From: Frankiaceae bacterium
GTDB taxonomy: Bacteria; Actinomycetota; Actinomycetes; BP-191
NCBI GenBank assembly: GCA_035556555.1
Contig: DATMES010000022.1
Coordinates: 71,577 to 120,660, forward strand
Length of the DNA: 49,084 bases
Direction of reading: 5' to 3'
The translations under genes and the position numbers were made by a program. How positions within the stretch are numbered: position 1 is the stretch's first letter; the number at the start of each line of letters is the position of its first letter. Below the pieces are notes generated by a model that was given only the letters and a program-made list of their open reading frames with translations, made no database searches and had not been told where the DNA came from. Shown piece by piece: positions 35,113 to 41,622 of the stretch.

Positions 35113-35312
35113 CGTAACGCCTAATCCTGCCCCGCGGCCGCAGGCGCCCGTCGATATCCACCTCGATGGGGCAGGAGCGGGGGACCCACAGGTCCGTCGG
35201 CTCGCACGTACGAAGCGAGCCTTGGGGTGAAGCCGGGACGCACGTCCCCGGCCGGGCAGCCTTCCAGCCCGAACCCGACAGCTGACCTCGCCGGCGTGTG
35301 GGAAGGGATCTG
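35113..35312 (+). promoter_or_regulatory. c-di-AMP riboswitch (ydaO/yuaA class) in the leader of the second NlpC/P60 gene
   Basis: The 5' leader shows the conserved pieces of this class in order: GGGGCAGGAGCGGGGGACCCA, GGGGTGAAGCCGGGACGCAC, CGGCCGGGCAGCCTTCCAG, GAACCCGACAGCTGACC and a terminal GGCGT...GGAAGGGA region near the SD. In actinomycetes this riboswitch controls cell-wall hydrolase genes and shuts expression off when c-di-AMP is high. The boundaries are approximate, as the P1 partners were not folded by computer. Confidence 0.85.
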
Positions 35313-35319
35313 TCTCCGC

Positions 35320-36096
35320 ATGCCCCTGAACTTCCCCCGGCACCGCCGTGCCCGCGTCCGGACGGGTGCGGCCGTCGCCGCCGCCGGCCTGGCGTTCTCC
35401 GGGCTCGTCATCGCGGCCCCCAAGGCCGTCGCCGCCGAGCCCACCCCGACCAGGATCACGGTGTCGCCCGCGCGCGCCAGCAAGGCCGTCGGCACGGGCG
35501 TGACGTTCACGTTCACGCTCTCCACCAGCACCCGCACCGTCGGCGGGCACACCGTCGCGATCTACACCCGGCCCGCCGGCGTCATGCAGTGGACCAAGCG
35601 CTGGACGCACACGCTGAACAGCAACGGCCAGACCCGGGCCGCGTTCACGGTGCAGCGCTCGACGTACATCCAGGCGCGCTTCGCCGGCACCTCGCGGTAC
35701 GCCCCGTCGGTCAGCTCGTCCGGCTTCGTCCAGGCGCTCGACTCGCTGGGCCAGCGCGTGATCCAGGAGGCCGCGACGCACCGCGGCAAGCCGTACCAGT
35801 GGGGCGCCACCGGGCCGAGCCGCTTCGACTGCTCGGGCTTCACGCTCTACGTCTACAAGCAGTTCGGGAAGACGCTGCCGCGCACGTCGCGCGACCAGTA
35901 CCGCGCGCTGCGCCACGTCTCGAAGTCGGAGAAGCGGGTCGGCGACCTGATCTTCACCTACAACTCGAGCGGCACGATCTACCACGTCGCGATCTACGCC
36001 GGCAACGGCGAGATCTGGCACTCGCCGCGCTCGGGCGACGTCGTCAAGCGTTCGCCGATCTGGTCGAACAGCTACTACGTGGGCCGCGTGGCGTAG
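35320..36096 (+). CDS. Secreted NlpC/P60 endopeptidase under riboswitch control
   Basis: The product has 258 residues. ATG 35320 follows GGAAGGGA; the open frame upstream is riboswitch RNA. A signal peptide with RR (FPRHRRARVRTGAAVAAAGLAFSGLVIAAPKAVAA) precedes an Ig-like beta domain (about 45-135; TRITVSPARASKAVGTGVTFTFTL). The NlpC/P60 domain has Cys in SRFDCSGFTLYVY, His in YHVAIYAG and the WHSPRSGDVV segment. Substrates are peptidoglycan stem peptides. Being riboswitch-controlled, it links wall loosening to c-di-AMP and osmotic state. Confidence 0.92.
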   Translation: MPLNFPRHRRARVRTGAAVAAAGLAFSGLVIAAPKAVAAEPTPTRITVSPARASKAVGTGVTFTFTLSTSTRTVGGHTVAIYTRPAGVMQWTKRWTHTLNSNGQTRAAFTVQRSTYIQARFAGTSRYAPSVSSSGFVQALDSLGQRVIQEAATHRGKPYQWGATGPSRFDCSGFTLYVYKQFGKTLPRTSRDQYRALRHVSKSEKRVGDLIFTYNSSGTIYHVAIYAGNGEIWHSPRSGDVVKRSPIWSNSYYVGRVA

Positions 36097-36119
36097 GGAC
36101 ACACACGGCTCGCTCCCGG

Positions 36120-36153
36120 AAGGGCGCGCTCCCCATGCGGGGGGTGCGCCCTT
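36120..36153 (+). terminator. Strong terminator hairpin after the second NlpC/P60 gene
   Basis: A 15-bp stem with two G-U pairs forms from AAGGGCGCGCTCCCC (36120-36134) and GGGGGGTGCGCCCTT (36139-36153), with an ATGC tetraloop. Confidence 0.85.
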
Positions 36154-36187
36154 CTGCCGTACGGCCACTCGCCGACGGCGCCGGACC

Positions 36188-36239
36188 CGTTCTGTGAAGA
36201 TCATCACGCGTGAGACCGGCATACCGGCCGCAAGGAACG
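36188..36239 (+). repeat. 52-bp intergenic element, copy 4
   Basis: It begins CGTTCTGTGAAGATCATC and ends CAAGGAACG, with GAGACCGGC in the centre and an internal CCGG-CATA-CCGG hairpin. It sits between the terminator and the pseudokinase start, so it may lie in the pseudokinase leader or promoter. Confidence 0.75.
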
Positions 36240-36275
36240 CGGCCACCGGCGAGCGGTCGCCCTACCATTGCCCGT

Positions 36276-37733
36276 GTGACCGAGCAGCTGACGGCTGCGC
36301 CCGACACGCTGCTCGCCGGGCGGTACCGCCTGCAGAGCGTGGTGGCGCAGCGGACCGCCACGACGACGTGGCGCGGCCTCGACGAGGTGCTCGCCCGCCC
36401 GGTCGCCGTCAAGGTCCTCGACGACCCCGGCGCGATCCCCGGGGGCACGGCGGCGTTCCTCGACGCCGCCGTCGCGGCAGGCCGGCTCACGCACCCCCGC
36501 ATCGCCAGCGTCTTCGACGCCGCCGAGGAGGGCGGGCTGACGTACGTCGTCGGCGAGTGGGTCGACGGCCGTGCGCTGGCCGAGCTGCTCGCCGCGGACG
36601 GCCCGCTCTCCGCGCCGCGTGCCACGACGATCGCGATCCAGGTCGCCGAGACCGTGGTCTACGCGCACTCGCGCGGCGTGTTCCACCTCGCGCTCGACGC
36701 GCACAACGTCCTCGTCTGCACCGACGGCTCCGTCAAGGTCACGGACTTCGAGACCGGGGCCGCGAGCCGTACGGACGACGGTCCCGACCCCGACCTCCCG
36801 AACGAGCTCCGCGACACCCGCGCGGTCGCCGGGCTGCTCTACGCCTGCCTCACCGGCCGCTCCGTCACCGGCACGGAGCCCGAGCTGCACAAGGCGCCCG
36901 TACGCGAGGGGCGGCTCTGCGCGCCGCGGCAGGTCAGGGCGGGCGTGCCGCGCGAGGTCGACAGCGTGGTCGTACGCACGCTCACGCCGGAGCTCGCACG
37001 CAAGGCGGCGCCGATCACGACGCCGGCCGAGCTGGTCGCGGCGCTGGCGCCGCTGCCCGGCGAGGGCGGCGGGCCGACCCGGACGACGCTGCCGCCGGAG
37101 GACCCGCGCCCGCCGCGCGTCTCGCGGAAGTGGCTGCGCCTCGGCGTCCCCGCGGTCGTCGTGGGGGCGGTCGGCGTCGCGGGCGTGCTGGCGGGCCTCG
37201 CGATCGGCACCGTGCCGCCGCCGGTCACGAAGCTGCCCGGCCTCGGCCAGCAGCAGTCCGCGCAGCCCGAGGAGAGCGCCAAGCCGGGCACGCCGATCGC
37301 GCCGAAGGTCGTCAAGGCGTACGACCCCCTCGGCGACGGCGAGGAGAACGACAACGAGGTCTCGCTCGCCTACAACGGCGACACCACCGACGCCTGGCAC
37401 ACGACGATCTACTACAACTCGCCGTCGTTCGGGAACCTCAAGCCCGGCGTCGGCCTGCTCGTCGACTTCGGCAAGCCGACGTCGTTCGACAGGGTGGTCG
37501 TGGCGTTCGCCGAGCCGGGCGAGTCGGTGGAGCTCCGCGCGGCCGACACCGCCGGCGAGGACCCCGCCGCGCTGCCCGTCGTCGCGAGCGCGCAGGACGT
37601 CAAGGTGCCCGTCACGCTCCGCCCCGCGCGCGGCACCAGCGCGCGCTACTGGCTCATCTGGATCACCAAGCTGGTGGAGACCAGCGAGGGCAAGTACGCC
37701 GCCGCCATCGCCGAGCTGGGGTTCTTCCAGTAG
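36276..37733 (+). CDS. MurJ-associated membrane pseudokinase with extracytoplasmic sugar-binding-like domain
   Basis: The product has 485 residues from GTG 36276. The cytoplasmic protein-kinase fold keeps the Lys (RPVAVKV, Lys46) but lacks the Gly-rich loop. HRD has become HLA (FHLALDAHNVL) and DFG has become DFE, so it should not phosphorylate. After one membrane helix (about 290-310) and a Pro/Gln linker comes a beta-sandwich (YDPLGDGEENDNEVSLAYNG to AELGFFQ), like the discoidin-type domain of Rv3910. In M. tuberculosis the equivalent domain is fused to MurJ and recruits FhaA when phosphorylated by PknB. Here it is an independent gene just before sigM. Confidence 0.88.
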   Translation: MTEQLTAAPDTLLAGRYRLQSVVAQRTATTTWRGLDEVLARPVAVKVLDDPGAIPGGTAAFLDAAVAAGRLTHPRIASVFDAAEEGGLTYVVGEWVDGRALAELLAADGPLSAPRATTIAIQVAETVVYAHSRGVFHLALDAHNVLVCTDGSVKVTDFETGAASRTDDGPDPDLPNELRDTRAVAGLLYACLTGRSVTGTEPELHKAPVREGRLCAPRQVRAGVPREVDSVVVRTLTPELARKAAPITTPAELVAALAPLPGEGGGPTRTTLPPEDPRPPRVSRKWLRLGVPAVVVGAVGVAGVLAGLAIGTVPPPVTKLPGLGQQQSAQPEESAKPGTPIAPKVVKAYDPLGDGEENDNEVSLAYNGDTTDAWHTTIYYNSPSFGNLKPGVGLLVDFGKPTSFDRVVVAFAEPGESVELRAADTAGEDPAALPVVASAQDVKVPVTLRPARGTSARYWLIWITKLVETSEGKYAAAIAELGFFQ

Positions 37734-37757
37734 CCGCTGCCGATACGCTCGGCGGCG

Positions 37758-38372
37758 ATGCTCGAGGACCTCGCGGACGAGGAGCTGATCGCCCGGCACG
37801 CCGACGGCGACCGGACGGCGTTCGGCGTCCTCGTGGCGCGGCACCGCGACCGCGCGTGGGCCGTGGCCCTGCGCACGCTCGGCGACCCGAACGACGCGGC
37901 GGACGCCGTGCAGGACGCGTTCGTCAAGGCGTACCGGACGGTGGGGTCGTTCCGCGGGGACGCGCTGTTCACGACGTGGCTGCACCGCATCGTCGTCAAC
38001 GCCTGCCTGGACCAGCTGCGGCGTACCCGCGCCCGCCCGACCTCGCCGCTCGACGAGAGCGCCGCGGCCGTCGCCGACCCGGCCGACCCGATGGGCCGCG
38101 CCGACCTCGGGCGCGACGTCGTGGCGGCGCTGCGCGGCATCACGCCCGACCAGCGCGCGGCGATCGTGCTCGTGGACGTCGAGGGGTACTCCGTCGACGA
38201 GGCGGCCGAGCTGCTGGGCGTGCCCGCGGGCACCGTGAAGAGCCGCTGCCACCGCGGCCGCGTGCAGCTCGCCGAGCTGCTGGGGTATCTCCGCCCTGGG
38301 CGGGGAACCGCAACGTCGTCCCCGCCGTCCGATGAACGACCCCCTCCCGACCCCTTGCAGAGCGAGCGATGA
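37758..38372 (+). CDS. sigM: ECF RNA polymerase sigma factor SigM
   Basis: The product has 204 residues. Sigma-70 region 2 (ELIARHADGDRTAFGVLVARHRDRAWAVALRTLGDPNDAADAVQDAFVKAYRTVGSF.. with TTWLHRIVVNACLD) and region 4 (LRGITPDQRAAIVLVDVEGYSVDEAAELLGVPAGTVKSRCHRGR) are clear. It lies in the conserved SigM position before trxB and is followed by its anti-sigma gene with an ATGA overlap. In other actinomycetes SigM responds to envelope, osmotic or late-growth cues. The C-terminal Pro-rich tail is unusual but short. Confidence 0.92.
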   Translation: MLEDLADEELIARHADGDRTAFGVLVARHRDRAWAVALRTLGDPNDAADAVQDAFVKAYRTVGSFRGDALFTTWLHRIVVNACLDQLRRTRARPTSPLDESAAAVADPADPMGRADLGRDVVAALRGITPDQRAAIVLVDVEGYSVDEAAELLGVPAGTVKSRCHRGRVQLAELLGYLRPGRGTATSSPPSDERPPPDPLQSER

Positions 38373-39286
38373 CCGAAGACCACGTCCCGATCGAGCGCCT
38401 GGCCGCGTACGCCGCCGGCGACCTCGACGCGACCGCGGGCGTCGAGGTCGAGGCGCACGTGCTCCTCTGCGCGGACTGCCGCGCCGACGTCGAGGCGCTG
38501 AACCGCGTCTCTCGCGACCTCGCCGAGGTCGAGCCCGTGACCATGCCGGCCGACGTGGCGGCGCGGCTCGACGCGGCGATCGCGGCGGCCGACGCGCCTA
38601 CGGGCCCCGTCGGGGACGTGCTGCCGATGGTCCCCCAGCGGCGGCGGCCGTCGTTCGCCGGGATCGCGGCGGTCGCTGCCGGCGTCGCGCTCGTCGCGGC
38701 GATCTCCGTGCCGGTCATCACCGGCGGCGGCGACACCCCTGAGGACGCGGGTACCGCCACGGTCCAGGTCCTCCGCGAGCCGAAGGACACCAAGCGGATC
38801 AAGTCCGACCTGAACTACACCGCCGACAACCTCTCGCCCACGCTCGCGACCGCGCTCACCCGGCCGGCGTACGCCCTCGACACGACGGCGGACTCCGGCG
38901 GGGTCGCCGGGCCGAGCCAACTGCCGGTCGCGCCGACATCGCCGAAGGCAGCGGGCCCGAAGTCGGAGTCCGGCGCGCCGCGGGCGGTGACGGAGGGCAC
39001 CGAACTCGCGTCGCTCCGGCTGGCGACCGACGCCGGACGCCTCGCGGCATGCGTCAACGGCCTCGCGGCGTCGCAGACCCTGGCCGAGGCGAAGAAGCCG
39101 CTGCTCGTGGACTTCGCGCGGTTCGAGGGGAAGCCGGCGGTCGTCATCGTGTTCCCGACCGAGCAGCGCGGCCGGATCCGCGCCGACCGGGTCGACGTCT
39201 GGGTCGTGGGCGCGCGCTGCGGCGTGACGGCGGGCGACGAGGACGTGCTGACGTTCGCCCGCATCGAGCCGCCGCCCGGCCTCTGA
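38369..39286 (+). CDS. Anti-sigma factor (RsmA-like) with zinc-finger ZAS domain
   Basis: The product has 305 residues. The N-terminal zinc-binding anti-sigma motif is H-X3-C-X2-C (EAHVLLCADCRAD). One membrane helix follows (GIAAVAAGVALVAAISVPVI, about 92-112), then an extracytoplasmic region of about 190 residues with a Cys pair (AACVNGL; VGARCGV) that could form a disulfide. The coupled start with sigM supports it as the cognate membrane anti-sigma factor. The thioredoxin genes lie farther downstream, separated here by an inserted two-component and permease block. Confidence 0.88.
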   Translation: MTEDHVPIERLAAYAAGDLDATAGVEVEAHVLLCADCRADVEALNRVSRDLAEVEPVTMPADVAARLDAAIAAADAPTGPVGDVLPMVPQRRRPSFAGIAAVAAGVALVAAISVPVITGGGDTPEDAGTATVQVLREPKDTKRIKSDLNYTADNLSPTLATALTRPAYALDTTADSGGVAGPSQLPVAPTSPKAAGPKSESGAPRAVTEGTELASLRLATDAGRLAACVNGLAASQTLAEAKKPLLVDFARFEGKPAVVIVFPTEQRGRIRADRVDVWVVGARCGVTAGDEDVLTFARIEPPPGL

Positions 39287-39303
39287 GGCTCTGGGCGCTC
39301 GCT

Positions 39304-39355
39304 CGTTCTGTACAGCCGGTACGCCGGTCTCGAGCGTGTCGATCTTCACAGAACG
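39304..39355 (-). repeat. 52-bp intergenic element, copy 5
   Basis: On the minus strand it begins CGTTCTGTGAAGATCGAC and ends TGTACAGAACG. CGTTCTGT and ACAGAACG form a perfect 8-bp terminal inverted repeat. It occupies the gap between two convergent genes, where it may also act as a bidirectional terminator. Confidence 0.8.
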
Positions 39356-39373
39356 GGCACTGCGCGACCCTTC

Positions 39374-40081
39374 CTAGCGGTCCGGGTCGAGCGCCTCGAC
39401 GCCGACCAGGCGGTAGCCGGCGCCGACCTCCGTGAGGAGGTGGACGGGGTTGGCGGGCTCGGCCTCGATGATCCGGCGCAGGTGGCTCACGTACAGCCGC
39501 AACGAGCTCGCCTCGCTGCCGTGCGACGACCCCCACACCGCGTTGATGAGGTGGTGCCGGGTGAGCAGCTTGCCCGGGTTGGCGAGGAACGCGTCGAGCA
39601 GCGCCCACTCGGTCGCGGTGAGCCGGACGCGGTCGCCGTCGCGCGTGACGGTGCGCGTGGCGAGGTCCACGACGGCGCGGCCCGCCCGCACGAGCGGCGG
39701 TGACGGCGCGGCAGCGGTCTCGGCGCGGCGCAGCAGCGCCCGCAGCCGCGCGAGCAGCTCGTCGAGGCTGAACGGCTTGGTGACGTAGTCGTCCGCGCCG
39801 ACGTCGAGGGCGGCGACCTTGTCGGCGTCCCTGTCGAGCGCGGAGAGGATGAGCACGGGCGCGGCCGAGAACGCGCGCAGGCGCCGTACGACCTCAGGCC
39901 CCTGGATGCCGGGCAGGCCCATGTCGAGGACGACGAGGTCCGGCGCCGCGGTCGCCGCGACCTCCAGAGCGGTCTCCCCGTCGGCCGCGCCGAGGACGGC
40001 GTACCCCTCGCTGGTCAGCCTCGACGTCAGCGCGGAGAGGATGTGCCGTTCGTCGTCTACGACGAGGATCGTCGGGCTCAT
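39374..40081 (-). CDS. kdpE: KdpE-like OmpR-family response regulator
   Basis: The product has 235 residues. The receiver domain (acidic pocket VVDDE, phospho-acceptor Asp53 in VVLDMGLPG, Lys102 in VTKPFS) is joined to an OmpR-type winged helix (VRLTATEWALLDAFLANPGKLLTRHHLINAVWG..LRLYVSHLRRIIE..GAGYRL). It overlaps the kinase gene stop by 4 nt. KdpE proteins activate high-affinity K+ uptake; no kdpFABC is in the window, so the divergent K+ permease is the likely target. Confidence 0.88.
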   Translation of the reverse strand: MSPTILVVDDERHILSALTSRLTSEGYAVLGAADGETALEVAATAAPDLVVLDMGLPGIQGPEVVRRLRAFSAAPVLILSALDRDADKVAALDVGADDYVTKPFSLDELLARLRALLRRAETAAAPSPPLVRAGRAVVDLATRTVTRDGDRVRLTATEWALLDAFLANPGKLLTRHHLINAVWGSSHGSEASSLRLYVSHLRRIIEAEPANPVHLLTEVGAGYRLVGVEALDPDR

Positions 40082-41508
40082 CCCGCCTCCACGGCCGGCA
40101 GGCGCAGGTCGAACGCCGTCCCCGACGGCACGGGCACGAGGTCCAGCTCGGCGGAGTTGGCGTTGGCGTACGCCCGCGCGATGGCGAGCCCGAGCCCGGA
40201 CCCGCTGGCCGACGTGCCGCCGCGGAAGAACCGCTCGAAGACGGCGTCCGCGTCGGCCGGCGCGATGCCCGGCCCTTCGTCGGCGACCCGGACGGTGACG
40301 TACGCCCCGTCGGCGCGCGCGGTCACGGCGAGACCGGCGCCGGGCGGGGTGTGGACGAGGGTGTTCTCGACGAGGTTCCCGAGGACCTGGTCGATCTGCG
40401 TGGGGTCCACGAGTACGGCGGGCAGGTCGTCGGGCACGCTGACGTCGAGCCTGCGCTCGCCGAGACGCGGGCGGATGCGCGTGAGGACCACGCCGACGAG
40501 CTCGTCCACGGGCACGACCTCGCGGTCGGCGGCGAGGACACCGCCCTCGATGCGGCCGAGGTCGAGCAGGTTGCGGACCATGCGGTCGAGACGGTCTCCC
40601 TCGACCACGATCGAGCGGGCGAGCGCGCCTCGTGCGGCGGCGGGGAGCAACGCGTCGTCCAGCGCGCCCGCGGCGGTCGTCATCGCGGCGAGCGGCGTAC
40701 GCAGGTCGTGCGACACCGCCGCGAGCAGCGCCGAGCGCTGCTTGTCGGTCTCCTGGAGCACCTCGACGTGCCGGCGCTGCCGCTGCTGCTCGACCCGGTC
40801 GGCGGCCGCGACGCTCAGCGCCGCGATCGCGTCGAGCAGCGCGCGCTGGCGGCCGTCCACGTCGTGCCCCGGCGCCGCGAACGCCACCAGCACCAGCTCG
40901 CCGCCCGCCGCGAGCGGGCGCGCGGCCAGCGCCGTGCCTCTGCCCGGGGCATCGATCCCCGTACGCAGCGCCGCCTCGTCGCGCGCCCGAAGCACCTCCA
41001 GCGCGCCGTCGCGGCGTACGGCGACGGCGACGTGCGCGAGCCCGAGCCGTTCCTCGGCGCCCGCGGCGAGCGCCGGGAGGTCACCGCCGCTCGGCTCGGC
41101 GATCGTCACGCTGAGGTCGTAGAGCAGGCGGGTGTCGGCGGCCTCTCGTTCGGCGTCGGCGCGGCGGCGCTCGACCGACGCGAGCATCGCGGACACGACG
41201 AGCGCGGTGACGAGGAACCCGCCGAGCACGCCGGCGTCGGCGCGCGCGCTCACCGTCAGGGACCCGAGCGGCTCGATGAACCAGAAGTTGAACAGCAGGA
41301 ACGCCGCGAGGCTCGCGATCGCGCCGGGCCCGACGCCGCCGACCGCCGCGGCTGCGAGCACGACGAGCAGGTAGGCGAACGCCACGTTCGTCGCGTGCGC
41401 GGGGCCGGCGACCCGCAGCAGGGCGGCCGTGAGCAGCGGCGGGCCGAGGACCGCGACGACCCACCCGGCGGCGCGACGGCGCGCGAGTCTCACGTCCCCA
41501 TAGTCCAT
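40078..41508 (-). CDS. KdpD-like sensor histidine kinase lacking the N-terminal KdpD/USP domains
   Basis: The product has 476 residues from ATG 41508. Four closely spaced helices (VAVLGPPLLTAALLRVAG.., NVAFAYLLVVLAAAAVGGVGPG, FLLFNFWFIEPLGSLTVS, VLGGFLVTALVVSAML) form the DUF4118 module of KdpD. A GAF-like region (about 130-250) precedes HisKA (AAVSHDLRTPLAAM) and HATPase_c (NLVENTLVHTPPGAG, VADEGPGI, GSGLGLAIARAYA). The canonical N-terminal sensor of about 400 residues, including the USP domain, is absent. Longer upstream frames run into the promoter region and lack coding character. Confidence 0.9.
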   Translation of the reverse strand: MDYGDVRLARRRAAGWVVAVLGPPLLTAALLRVAGPAHATNVAFAYLLVVLAAAAVGGVGPGAIASLAAFLLFNFWFIEPLGSLTVSARADAGVLGGFLVTALVVSAMLASVERRRADAEREAADTRLLYDLSVTIAEPSGGDLPALAAGAEERLGLAHVAVAVRRDGALEVLRARDEAALRTGIDAPGRGTALAARPLAAGGELVLVAFAAPGHDVDGRQRALLDAIAALSVAAADRVEQQRQRRHVEVLQETDKQRSALLAAVSHDLRTPLAAMTTAAGALDDALLPAAARGALARSIVVEGDRLDRMVRNLLDLGRIEGGVLAADREVVPVDELVGVVLTRIRPRLGERRLDVSVPDDLPAVLVDPTQIDQVLGNLVENTLVHTPPGAGLAVTARADGAYVTVRVADEGPGIAPADADAVFERFFRGGTSASGSGLGLAIARAYANANSAELDLVPVPSGTAFDLRLPAVEAG

Positions 41509-41551
41509 CGTCGGCGCAGCGTGGCGCACGGCGGCCCCGGTACCCTCGACG

Positions 41552-41600
41552 TTTGCGGACTCTTTGCGCGGCCCCCCGCGATCTTTGCGGGGGCTCTGCG
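41552..41600. promoter_or_regulatory. Helically phased TTTGCG direct repeats between kdpD-like gene and permease
   Basis: TTTGCG occurs at 41552, 41563 and 41584, with a variant TCTGCG at 41595. The spacings of 11, 21 and 11 bp are one or two helix turns; the missing phase is occupied by CCCGCG at 41575. OmpR-family regulators bind such direct repeats, so this is the best KdpE operator candidate in the divergent promoter. Confidence 0.55.
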
Positions 41601-41622
41601 CGGGGCGGCGCAGCATCGGGAA

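Noticed and set aside
14897-39355. Peptide-like reading of the 52-bp repeats as K-I-x-T-x-E-T-G
   Set aside because: Substitutions between copies hit all codon positions and copies contain stops or frame ends, so conservation is at DNA or RNA level.
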